NCBI GenBank assembly: GCA_958299035.1
Contig: CATQJL010000223.1
Coordinates: 73,859,600-73,923,599 of the forward strand
Origin: Cylicocyclus nassatus
Taxonomy: Eukaryota; Nematoda; Chromadorea; Rhabditida; Strongylidae
DNA length: 64,000 bases
Direction: 5' to 3'
The notes below the pieces were generated by a model, which was given only the letters and a program-made list of their open reading frames with translations, was not told where the DNA came from and searched no databases. How positions within the stretch are numbered: position 1 is the first letter of the stretch; each line of letters begins with the position of its first letter. Positions 48,601 to 57,541 of the stretch are shown here, one piece after another. Position numbers and translations under genes: made by a program.

Positions 48601-49643
48601 GTAAAATTCTGATATGCATACCATTTTGAAAATTCGAACAAAAATATCTCTATTCGAAATGTTTTACACTACAAGCATTTTTTCGGTTCAAGCCTATTGT
48701 ATGCGTAGCATGGCATTCCACGATTTATGTGCATATTTTTTCGTTTATTTAGTTCTATAGTTGGGAAAAGTGTGCAAAAATATGGTGCGTTTTCTGCAGA
48801 AATACAAAGCTTAGTAATCAGTTGCTGATTTCATGAACGGGAAGAAAACCAGGATTTGAGAAAATAACTTTTTCTTGACTCGCTTTTGACAAATCACAAC
48901 TTCCTTCAAGTATTGTTGTCATGACTAAGAATCAGCTTATTTTGTAGTCACAAGCCAAAAGTATAAGTGCGAGTAAGAAGATTTTCAATGAGGAAGTTCT
49001 CCGAAAAGATACAAAAATTAAAATTATTCATTTTTCGGGCCATTTGTGGTGGCTCTGAAAGTCTCAAATTATCTGTTGCAATTTTCCGTGCAGATATTGG
49101 AAATTTTGTAAATGCGCAACCGATGAGGTTAGAAGCTTGTTTTAGTAGTTTCTATAAACGGTAAGTGGTCTTCTCCTGGTAAGAAGAATATGTATGAAAG
49201 AGAAAGTCGATGGTATGAATCTGGAAAAAGGTCTTGGAAAAACGCGCATTAATTATGCATTGATTGTTTCGGACCACAGATTTCAAAACAATTCACTCAC
49301 TCACTTACTTTTCCAAGTAATAAATTGTTATCATACCAATCTTGGCCACCGTTCAACAACAAATCAAAAGATATTTAAATTATGCCAAGATTCATAAAAG
49401 GTTGAACTTGGAGGTTAATTCACTCACTGTTTTTGAGTAAGTAGTGGAGAAGTAGAAACTGATTTGCATTTGTTTTAAACTGTCAAAATTGACCTTAATT
49501 TCAAACAATCTGATACAAACAGAACATAAGCCCATATTTTCAGGCGAAAACTAAGCGAGAAAAAACTCACCAACGTAGCATTTTAGCGAATCCGTGATGG
49601 CAACTGTCACAAGTAAAATATAAATTGTTTCTTCCTTGTACAT
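39372..49643 (-). CDS. Ly6-like (nematode ET-module type) small secreted protein, 3 exons, 133 aa
   Basis: Coding exons are 49571-49643, 45644-45807 and 39372-39536; phases fit exactly (73, 164 and 165 nt). Exon 1 gives a signal peptide (IYILLVTVAITDS) followed by LKCYVG, the usual first cysteine of Ly6-like domains. Exon 2 adds NNCEDGMKHCFESFTDDM and a Cys pair ending DVCQ. Exon 3 gives VGCQNYTS, then the hallmark VCCCNTDLCN. Cysteines number 11. The three-finger/ET family pattern (CY...C...C...GC...CCC..DLCN) is what I recognise. A basic tail (RQRLLKGVKLPKSKV) ends the protein; there is no hydrophobic GPI or membrane tail, so secretion is expected. Donors are GTGAGT and GTAAGG; acceptors are CCCCTTTTAG and TTTACATTTCAG. 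Introns are 3763 and 6107 nt and filled with mobile DNA. AATAAA follows the stop. Confidence 0.82.
39816..40106. mobile_element. Foldback element with perfect 39-bp inverted ends, 291 bp
   Basis: TACTCAGACAATCGCCGGGG... (39816-39854) is exactly mirrored at 40068-40106. Inner arms also pair (ATCCCGCTCGC/GCGAGCGGGAT). It directly abuts the larger inverted repeat at 40111. No clear target duplication was found. It lies in intron 2 of the Ly6-like gene. Confidence 0.7.
40598..40847 (+). CDS. Candidate two-exon fragment with 50-nt intron
   Basis: Exon 40724-40847 follows a 50-nt intron (40674-40723, GTACATG...ATTTTCAG). In phase with the upstream frame (...IPTKKEDPHR) it gives LECVSSQVEMLETANEGISA and then VVELGLSAYLSAPENILSIL before a TAA. 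The helix-like composition and ideal intron size are suggestive. No start codon is clear; an acceptor TTTACTAG at about 40604 may begin the upstream exon. It lies in the left arm of the inverted repeat, in a part missing from the right arm, so it may be captured or transposon-encoded sequence. Confidence 0.33.
41198..41506 (+). repeat. tRNA-like repeat unit, left copy (interrupted by a Helitron)
   Basis: The unit begins ACAAGGGAAGTTCGCC and contains, at about 41384-41456, an A-box TGGTGTAGTGGATAGCG and B-box GGTTCGAGTCC with poor stem pairing. After TTTTATGTATTAA it is broken by the Helitron and resumes at 42698 (TGAGGTAAAAATG). The mirror copy at 42985-43306 is uninterrupted. Confidence 0.65.
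41507..42697 (-). mobile_element. Non-autonomous Helitron, 1191 bp
   Basis: On the minus strand it starts TCTTATATATAAAGC and ends GGGTAAGCCAGCTAG, the TC...CTAG termini of Helitrons, inserted between A and T. A small CGGC/GCCG hairpin precedes the 3' end. The intact sister sequence at about 43010 serves as an empty site. No Rep/helicase is encoded. The interior is minisatellite. Near the 5' end is a GACA microsatellite (about 42629-42675). Confidence 0.82.
41640..42480. repeat. Two head-to-head arrays of a ~120-bp minisatellite inside the Helitron
   Basis: Right of about 42060 the 120-bp unit (CTCGATTACCCCCCTGTGCC...AATCGATAAAATCGATAAAA...) repeats about 3.4 times, nearly identically. Left of 42060 more diverged units run in the opposite orientation, meeting at GATCACCCCCCTTGGGGATGATC. 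Apparent 129-144 aa ORFs are products of the repetition. Confidence 0.8.
42985..43306 (-). repeat. tRNA-like repeat unit, right copy (intact)
   Basis: Mirror of 41198-41506. On the minus strand it has TGGTGTAGTGGTTAGCG and GTTCGAATCC; the D-arm is formable but the anticodon and T arms are not clean, so this is a tRNA-derived SINE or pseudogene rather than a working tRNA. Confidence 0.6.
43964..45643. other. Intron 2 of the Ly6-like gene, proximal part
   Basis: AT-rich sequence between the large inverted repeat and exon 2. Short ORFs only. No further element identified. Confidence 0.4.
46317..46685. mobile_element. Near-perfect palindromic MITE with tRNA-like arms, 369 bp
   Basis: AAGGCAGCGTCCAGGCAAAT is mirrored at the right end, and the arms match to the centre near 46500 (ATTCATGGCGCAACCCAT against its mirror). 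Each arm carries GTAGCTCAGGTAATGC-like and TTCGAAAC text resembling tRNA A and B boxes. It lies in intron 1 of the Ly6-like gene. Confidence 0.7.
46686..48281. other. Intron 1 of the Ly6-like gene, middle part
   Basis: AT-rich; a paired TAATTTCCGTCTTG.../...GAAACGGAAATTA hairpin lies near 46900-46940 and a C14-type run near 47344-47360. No gene is supported. Confidence 0.35.
48282..48467 (+). CDS. Possible single-exon basic mini-protein, 61 aa
   Basis: ATG at 48282 opens MEDIYYRVIDPPRYCKTT and runs to a TAA at 48465-48467; it is Lys/Arg-rich (KASEKPRHRIQKDTRVCKG) with four Cys-containing segments. AATAAA follows 47 nt after the stop (48515-48520). It lies inside intron 1 of the Ly6-like gene on the opposite strand. 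It has no known motif, and no TATA box or splice acceptor just upstream. It could be a nested small gene, a retrocopy piece, or chance. Confidence 0.33.
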   Translation: MEDIYYRVIDPPRYCKTTVKGTLAGKAIIYLRKASEKPRHRIQKDTRVCKGIVTFCKPHKS

Positions 49644-49999
49644 AATGACGTAAATAATCAGCAGCACGGTATCTCAGTAAAGAACGAAACGGTGGCCTGT
49701 TGGCAGCGCAAAGACCTTCGACGGCAAACACATGCGAGATAGCGATGGCGCCGTTACAAGCAACACGGGGCCCCGCCCATATTTTAATGACACTTTTGTC
49801 AGATCGGGAGAGAACATCGAGCGATTCTACGCTGAAAGTGCTTTGAACTGGTTTTCCACAGATGCCGATGATTGATAGTTCTTAACTGTAAGACAAGGTG
49901 GTCATTAAAAGGACGTTTGCAACAGACAAGCTGATTTTTTTGTTCAAATATCACATGTGTTCTTATTCTAAAGCGGATCCTTGTTTTGGATGTTACAAC

Positions 50000-50246
50000 C
50001 TGGGCTCGGCACGATTTGGTTCTTGGAAAGTCCGGAAAACGATGTCCCCCTTGACTTCCGCGAATTTTCACGAAGTCCCCTTGATCCTAAATCTTAAGCG
50101 CAAAAAAAACATCAAAAAAACGAAACCTCGATTAGAAAAAACTTCGCAATTTTTGTGTCTTTTCGGCCTCAAAAACGATACCCCCTTTGCGTTTTGTCCC
50201 AAAAACGATATCCAGCTTTCTTGCAAGCCACCTGCGACAAGCCTTG
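50000..50246. mobile_element. Short decayed hAT-like element, copy 4, 247 bp
   Basis: The left end is CTGGGCTCGGCACGATTTGG; the right end reversed is CAAGGCTTGTCGCAGGTGGC. The 8-bp duplication is GTTACAAC against GTCACAAC (one mismatch). The AAACGATATCC text near the right end is shared with copies 3 and 5. The internal motif cluster is missing. The two ends carry different inner motifs (TTTGGTT-type left, AGGTGGC-type right). Confidence 0.65.
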
Positions 50247-50737
50247 GTCACAACTGCTTTGATTTATTTTATTTTATTTTATTTCATAAATACACTCGGG
50301 GTGCACCAGGATGTAAAAGAAATAAAAAAGAAGGTTCCAACAAATGAGGCCAGCCAGTCCTCAGCCTCAAGAGAAGATAAAAGAATATGCGAGTGGAAAA
50401 ATAAAACACGAAGCTCTAGACCCAGCTTATAAGGTTGAACTAAAGTAACTCAATCAAAGAACAATCAATGTTACAAAGCAGAAGTCTAACAGATAGATAG
50501 AAAGTGATAACCGAAACTAGATCAGACTTGATTTTCTGTGCGCACATCTGCAGCTTTCAGTTTCCGCATCAGAAGAAATTTCGGTTATTACAGATTACTA
50601 GGAAAGCCTTTTCTATAGTCTTTGTTTGGAAAAACCTGAAGCTGTGAGCTTTGTTGGAAGCGCTTGCAAGTGTAAAGAAAACTATTCTTCGACAGCAGTC
50701 ACGCCTTGTAAGAAATTTTTAGCAAATCAATAAAGTT

Positions 50738-51854
50738 TTAGAGTGATTCGACAGTAATGGGACACCTAGAAAATAAACTTTTCTCAAACAGTACATCTAA
50801 TTGGAAGTCCAGGTTTTGGCAGATTTTAGAATGCATATACACATATGCATTTTAAAATCCTTTATGACAGCGCTTCTAGTAGTTAGTCCTTCTGTTCTAT
50901 CATTCATTAGTGTGGACCTAGACTGGCGAATGGTCTCAAAAAAAGCTATATTATTTTTCTGAGTTAAGGTTTTCTTGTCTCTGTGTTTGTGTATTTCTAA
51001 CACTGATTTTTTTCAAGAATCTATTAATTACTAACCCGACACTATGGCGCGCCTATGGCGTATTCAAATAAACAAATAAATAAAAATGCACATAATGCAT
51101 ATGCACATAGCAAAACCCTTCTAATCGAGGTCTATAAATGGGCATTGTCATATGGCGTTATTTTTATAAGCACTCAAAACCAAAGCTCGTCATTTCAAGT
51201 GATTTTGAACTTGAAGCAGTAACGCCGCGGTAAAACAAGTGAACCCACTAAAGATGTCTGCGCGGTAATGAGTGAGGGAACTGTGATCAAATCCACGATA
51301 ATCTGGAGGTCCGCTGCAGAAAGGAAGGTTTAAAATTGGATATTAGCATATTATTTATTCTTTCATCAAGGAATCAAATGATCTCACCCTTAACTGTTGC
51401 TTTGATAAAGTTTTTTACGCTCTATCCATACAATGTAATTTACCTCGACTTTTCTCGTTTTCAAAAAGACTAAAAGATGGTTTTTAGCCTGAAAAGTTGC
51501 GCCAAATATCGCACTTTTTCGAATAAAGTGCCTCTTTTTTGAGAAAGATTGGAGAGTTTTCTTACATCTAAGAAATCATTAGAAAGCGTTTGGAATGCTC
51601 TTTCGATTGATATGTCAAATGTCTAGGAACTTTGGGTACAACAACGCAAATGCGGGCGTTCAAAGAAAGGGCTTGATTTCTTCGAAGCTCAGCTCGAAGG
51701 GATATGGGTGAGGTGCTGCAAAGTATTGTCAGGATAACCTGAGAAAGTCACTTTATACGAAAGCGTTCAAACTGATGGTTGTCCAGTTACTCAAAAAGAG
51801 ACCTTAGAAAATGGCCAAATAATCAAATGTCCCACTACTTTCGGATCACCCTAA
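50738..51854. mobile_element. Diverged mariner-type element, about 1.1 kb
   Basis: The left end TTAGAGTGATTCGACAGTAA pairs with the right end read in reverse as TTAGGGTGATCCGAAAGTAG, and both continue TGGGACA. TA follows the right end. The arms are diverged; no transposase was recognised. Confidence 0.6.
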
Positions 51855-52046
51855 TATGAAGGACAAAAAGGATGAAGGATTCGGCGTCTTCATGATTTCC
51901 TGCGGGTATGCGCCGAAAACTCTCTGCTTCATAGTCGAGGAGGCTAATGGGTTTACATTGGCTTACAGCGAAGGCCAGCAAATTATCAGAGCCGGAATAA
52001 TACTACCCAACAGAGAATGATATCGAGATTATAGCATTATTGACTA

Positions 52047-52075
52047 CTAGCTGGCTTACCCGGCTCCGCCGTCTC
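52047..52075 (-). mobile_element. Helitron 3' terminus fused to other sequence
   Basis: CTAGCTGGCTTACCCGGCTC is identical to the 3' end of the Helitron at 41507, preceded by A. Beyond 52075 the sequence is unlike that Helitron; instead it resembles mariner-MITE inner sequence (GATGTTCGATGCAGCT). Its 5' end was not found. Confidence 0.55.
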
Positions 52076-52698
52076 ACAGAACAACCGGCAAACGACTCGG
52101 GTGATGTTCGATGCAGCTCCTCTTCCTAGCGGTCGTTTTTTGTTTCCGATTCATCAAGTTTTCCGGGATTAAATCATCGTAATTCAACTTTTTCAAGGCA
52201 CCCCAAGGTGTACACGAAATTTTCGAAAGTGGCTAAACCGAAGCGGTGAATGCTCGTTTGGTTTGTGAAATTGTTGCCAACCATAATCCATCTTTGTAAG
52301 TTTCAAAATCCGGAGACTTGTTGGCGTTTGATGCACTTGCGTCTGAGACGAGCCTGCTAAAATTCAGTGGTTCCATCAAAAAATCTGTACAACAATTAAA
52401 AGTAGAAAAAAGTTGTGCTGTTTCCTGTAGTGTTTGCTCCATCCATTTATTACTTGGACTCCTCCTGAGGTTTGTTATAAAATTTTAGAAAATTTGTGAA
52501 ACTTGGCCATATCAAAAAGCATAAGTCGTAGATTTTGGTAATTTTTCGCGAGTTCATTGAATATCACGCAATGAAATCACAACCATTAGAAAGAGGATGA
52601 AATGCTGCATCGAAGCTTCCAAAAGCTCTTGAAAATCTTGCTTCCACGAAATGTGGCATACGTTTGAAAAAAGCGACATTACTTTTGGAACGACCTAA
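52076..52698. mobile_element. Truncated mariner-type element
   Basis: Only the right end survives (TTTTGGAACGACCTAA, then TA at 52699-52700). Interior text resembles the elements at 52742 and 53750. The left part is replaced by the Helitron terminus. Confidence 0.4.
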
Positions 52699-52741
52699 TA
52701 TTTCAAAGTTTCTCTAAATTCCTATTAATGTGAAATTGATA

Positions 52742-53741
52742 TTAGGTCGTTCCGAAAGTTCTTTCCGTTTTTTTAACATATCATAAAAACACGTGGAATG
52801 AAGGTAGAGAAAAGCTCCAAAGACAATCCGACGCTGCTTTTTTTCCTCTTTTCAACACTTATATTCCTATGCCGCTTGCTCTTGTGGTCAGTGAGATAAT
52901 GGCCGAAATTTCGAACCCATGGTTTTTACCATGTCCAACTTTGGCAATTTTTCACAATCTTCTTTTTTGACTTTTGGAAAAGCTTTGATAACAGTCAAAT
53001 AGAGTAAACAAAGTGCAATTAAACGCAATTTTTCTGCGTCCATAGCTAGCCTCAAGATTTTTTTAGAATTATTTTTCTGATGCTATCAAATTCCACTTTT
53101 GGGGATGCCAAAAACCATAGAACATAAAACGGCGCATTAAAGTGTCATTCGATGCAGCTTTTTCTCCTCTTTCTGATGAGTGCTTTTTCTTCATAGTTTG
53201 TGGTATCTTTGGCGATAAAATTTCCATAAATCTTGATTTTGAACCCGCCTCATGATGTACCCGTGGAATGCTAAATCCATATTTCGAAGTGGTAAACACT
53301 CAGTTACTTTGTAAAAATAGTGGACTTTTGAAAGTGTCGAAATCCGAAGATTTGTTAATGTTCGGAGTTGTGTGTTTTGTAACTTTGAAAAAATGAAGGC
53401 TTCTGAAAAAATTATCTCAAAAAATACTGAGAATCCAGTTGAAATTGCCAAAAAATTCCATTGATTGCACTTTGTTTACTCTATCCGATTGCTATTGAAG
53501 CTTCTCCAAAAGTCAAAAAAGAAAATAGTGAAAAATTGCCAAAGTTGGACATGGTAAAAACCATGGGTTCGAAATTTCGGCCATTATCTCACTGATCATA
53601 AGAGCAAGCCGCATAGTAGTATGACAGTTGAAAAGAGGAAGAAAAGCTGCGTCGGATAGCGCTTGAGGCGTTTCTCTACCTTCATTCCATGTGTTTTTAT
53701 GATAGGTTGAAAAAACGGAAAGAACTTTCGGAACGACCTAA
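52742..53741. mobile_element. Mariner-type palindromic element, 1000 bp
   Basis: TTAGGTCGTTCCGAAAGTTC is exactly mirrored at the right, TA flanks both sides, and the arms pair through several hundred bp (CCATGGTTTTTACCATGTCC and its mirror). It carries no transposase; overlapping 76-86 aa ORFs are by-products. Confidence 0.82.
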
Positions 53742-54640
53742 TATAATTTACTACACTAGGTCGGTGCAAAGTTTTGTCATTTTCTTTAATCCATCGGCAA
53801 ACACGTTAGAATAAAGATAAGCTAAAATTTCAAAATGTGTCCGATGCAGAATTTCTTCCTCTTTCCAGCTGCCAAACCCACACTGTGTTTCGTTGCGAGA
53901 ATGACGAGATATTTGCTGGATACAACCACTCGTTTTTTATCATGTCCAATTTTCGCTAATTTCCAAAATTTTTGTACGAGACCTTCGGAGGAGCCCTAAT
54001 AACCAGCAGATAGGGCAAGCCTTTTGTCAACAGAAGCAATTTTTTGTAGCCCTATGGCTTGTCTTTCAGAGTTTCTACGATTTATTTTTTAAAGTGACCA
54101 AACTTCAATTCAGCCTATTTTAACTTCGTAGAACATAGAATGTTAAACACTTCAGTCACCATTCGATGCAACTTTTTATCCTCCTTCTAACATAGCCTTT
54201 TTTGCCGAGACAAGCGATATTTGTGGGGGAAAACCGCAGTATTTCTCAAATTTAGAGTGCCCACTGACGTAACTTATGTCTCAAAATCTTCATGATTTGA
54301 AGCGAAAACCGCTCATCTACTTTGTAATGGTAGTAGTAGTATTAGGTTGTTGCATAAGTTATGTCCGATTCTTTTTACCTCGTGTTTGAAGCAGCTGTTC
54401 TAAGAAGAGAATTTCATCTTTAATGCAATATTGTTGGTATCATTAAAAAGTGCTTTTCTTGCGCTTTCTGAAGCTTATCAAATTTCAACAAATTTCTCAA
54501 TGTAAGGAGATTTCAGGCCTAAAATCTCCAAGTGGCCGAGGTACGTTCTCACCCTAAAAATATGTTCTTGCGAGGAAATCTCCACAATGCGCCCTTTAGG
54601 TCAAGTTTTTCAATTGGTTGCGGAATAAGGGTGTAATAGG

Positions 54641-55607
54641 CAGGGCCCGACAGGAGGTGGCATTTCAGAATTTTGAAAACGATATCCCCTTTAAAGCCAA
54701 AATTTCTTACGACTTCCCCTTTGACCCTATTTTTGACCCCCGCAAGTCCCTGACAAACAGATATACACAAATAATAAGATGGGCGGCCTTAGCGCTTATT
54801 ATAGTAGTACTACCTGGCTTTCCTGGTCCACCCCGGGTAATCAAGGTTTCAGCTCAATGGGTTCATCCGCAAAGGAATCTACATATAAAAAAACATAGGG
54901 TCAAGATTTGCAACGACTTTGACGTTTATATATCTAAGATACTACTCATTTATTAGTCAGCTGCGAAACTTTACAATTTACAATAACCGATTGCGATTGG
55001 AGCGCGCTTTCCGAGGCCGATCATAACGCTGTGAACCCTATTTGGGGCTGTATCGAAGCGGTGCCTTGGTGGTTTTGGAAGCGGATTTGAACATATAGTA
55101 ATACTCTCGACCTAGTCCACATTTATGTAAAGAAATACGGGAAATTATGAGGGAAGCAGGGAGCCACCCCAGGTGGCTCCCAGGTGGCGCGAGAGCCACC
55201 TAATTTCGAAAAACACTTACCATTTTTTAAATTCACATTTCTCAGAATTCTTCATACTTTTTTTGTGCTCATGGTCCTCCAACTACACAGCAAATTTGGT
55301 GCCATATCGTTACTTGTGCATTGAAAACGAGCCTATTTTGTTATTTTCCTCTTACAAGAATTGCGATTTGCATTCCCGCCTGCGGGCAGGCTAGCGATCG
55401 GAGCACAGAATCTTCACATTGCTGGAATCTAAGTTCATAGGACATTAGCATCAACAAGGAATGATGAATAAAGAATGGTATGTGCATTGTTTATCGGTAA
55501 ACAAAGGGGAAGTCGTATTTTGGGGTCCGGGGCTTCGCCTTCCCCTTTGCTTTTTCGGGGCAAAAACGATATCCAGCTTGTGAAAGCGCCACCTTCGCCG
55601 GGCCCTG
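54641..55607. mobile_element. Non-autonomous hAT-like element, copy 5, 967 bp, nested
   Basis: The ends are CAGGGCCCGACAGGAGGTGG and, reversed, CAGGGCCCGGCGAAGGTGGC, with a perfect 8-bp duplication GTAATAGG (54633-54640, 55608-55615). AGGTGGC follows both ends and recurs at 55161-55205. It is inserted in the mariner-type element 54342-56264. Confidence 0.87.
55161..55205. repeat. Internal inverted motif cluster of hAT-like copy 5
   Basis: GAGCCACC, AGGTGGCTCC, AGGTGGCGC and GAGCCACCT lie within 45 bp, followed by AATTT; read in reverse this gives AAATTAGGTGGC, like copy 1. AGGTGGC is also the motif inside both termini. Confidence 0.75.
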
Positions 55608-55851
55608 GTAATAGGCTAGCATACGCATAAGTTTAGTCTCATAAAGAAAACGTCTTGCTAGTTAAATTTATTGTCAAACATCAGTTTTCTGTATAGATGT
55701 TTTACAAGCAATAACTTTCTGCGAATAGAAGTAATCGACGACTTCGAAGTTGGAGGTGCTAAAGTAAAGCAAGGGCTAGCAGAGACCATCCACCAATTTC
55801 TTGTCGGCGCTCACGTTAATTGTAAAATTTTCATAATTCGTAATTAGGTAA

Positions 55852-55902
55852 TTTTTGACCTCGCTTCAGCGCATTAAACATGCGCTGAAGCGAGGTCAAA
55901 AA
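55852..55902. repeat. Perfect 22-bp stem hairpin, 7-nt loop
   Basis: TTTTTGACCTCGCTTCAGCG plus CA is exactly mirrored after a TTAAACA loop. GC-rich in an AT-rich setting, inside the mariner-type element. A 99-aa ORF that overlaps it is not supported. Confidence 0.6.
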
Positions 55903-56266
55903 GTGGCTTCTTTTTTTGTGCAGTCAAAAAAATCTCTCGGCAGCGCAAACCCTATGGGCTCTTTTATACTGAAGAATAATCTACGAAAGATTCTCTATCT
56001 ACCCATTGTTAGAAAAGATGTCTATCGATTCTCACAAGGGAGCATTGCCATATCAAAAAAGACAGGTTTGAAGAAAAACGCTGTGAAGTTTTTGAGTTCT
56101 TCTTCTTTAACACGGATTTCCACAGGTTTCAATATGTGTCTGATAGCCAACTAATTACTCAACACAAGAAAATCTAAGATCTTGGAAAAAAGTTGACTCT
56201 GAAAGAAGTTATGACATTTTGAACTCAAAAATCCAAATCGGACAGAACTTATGCAACAACCTAATA

Positions 56267-57497
56267 ATAATCGAGTGTTGAAACCTCAGTATTATTTAGG
56301 TAGGTTTTGCAGTGTTTGGTGGAATAACAGGTCACGCGATTTTTCCAAAACACAAGACTTCTAGAAAAGAATAAAGTTTTTACACAATCTTGATTCAGTT
56401 CAGTCAGTCCACGAGTTTGTCTTCATTTAAGGGTTGAGTGTTGAATGTTGAAGGGTTAAGTGTTTGTATGTTTCATCATGCACTTCTTCTAACCACATAT
56501 TCTGAATAGCCTATTGAGTTGAAAGATTTATTGTTTTGAGATCTTAATCGGAATCTGAGTAGCATGCGTAATAAGCTGCTTTCCCGGTTAATTTCCACAG
56601 TCGTCGTCGCAGCATCTTTCGATAAACTTCGAGGCCAAAGAATTCAGCTTCGCACTAAAAATGATAGGCGTTTTGAAACAAGAATCCCGTTGCTATGCAT
56701 AGATAACCTACCACCAACTGTTGTAATTGATATTTACTTTCTGGAATACTTGTGCGTTTTCCATTGCGAATAAATTGCAAAACCTAAAAGAAAACAAAAT
56801 ATTGAAATGTGTAAATAAAATCTCACGTACTTTCATAATGCATTCAGCCAAAACACCAACTTTATGATGCAAAAAAATCTTATCGTGTCTCAAGAAAACC
56901 AGAGAATCTCTTATTGACAGTATGAGTGAGTTCAGGAACCCAGTTTGATTGTTGATTTTTGACTTTCATTGTCGCTTAGAACTCATTGATATTTAAAAGT
57001 TTTAATTGTGATCAGAAGTGCAGCCCTCGCTAAGACAGTTCTGCATCCTTCTCTTCCGTTATCTCTGGTACAACTCTTTTTCAATGTGACTTTTGAAAAA
57101 ATGAGAATTTAAACAATCTTAACTCTTGAGACCAAGCTGGGTTCATGAAATATAACATTCAAAATATTCACCTAAGGCATCGAACAGAGTTCACGCGATT
57201 TGATCGTCGCGATTCAATCGATACAAGACAACTGCCACGAGTATTGCATGCCGATCAGCTTGCATTTCGGTTGTGATACTTTTCCAGCTCGAGATTTTTG
57301 AATGCAAAATGAAAATGAATGACAATCGCGGCGATTAAATCGCGATGATCAAATCGAGTGAACTCTGTCTGAGGCCTAAAAATTAACGCATTGCATTATG
57401 AGCGTAGGTTTTTCCTACATAAAATATTGATCAATTCTGTGTCATCCATCTCTCCTGTCGAAACTTTTGCTTAACTTTTTGCTCTTCTCATTCTCAG
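56267..57497. other. Intergenic, nothing recognised
   Basis: AT-rich. Two related inverted bits (GAGTTCACGCGATTTGATC near 57190 and GATCAAATCGAGTGAACTC near 57347) suggest a decayed foldback of about 180 bp. No gene is supported. Confidence 0.4.
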
Positions 57498-57541
57498 CAA
57501 GTTCAATGAAAGACGTCAATCATGAATCCGCAGCAATTGGG
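57498..57541 (+). CDS. Candidate 5' coding exon, MKDVNHESAAIG
   Basis: A textbook pyrimidine-rich acceptor (CTTCTCATTCTCAG) precedes 44 nt containing ATG AAA GAC GTC... that end at a consensus donor (GGG|GTAAGTG). The 12 codons are phase 0. The acceptor could be a spliced-leader trans-splice site. I could not identify the following exon; a short one near 57671 is possible but weak. Confidence 0.3.

Larger units (their letters stand above)
54342..56264. mobile_element. Mariner-type element split by a hAT-like insertion
   Basis: The left end TTAGGTTGTTGCATAAGTTA is mirrored by TAACTTATGCAACAACCTAA-like text at the right with TA at both flanks. Total is 1923 bp; removing the nested hAT copy and one duplication leaves about 948 bp. 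An unpaired partial end of another family copy lies at 53754 (AGGTCGGTGCAAAGTTTTG). Confidence 0.75.

Noticed and set aside
55855..56154. 99-aa ORF MTSLQRIKHALKRGQ...
   Set aside because: Begins inside a perfect hairpin within a mariner-type element and lacks any gene signals.
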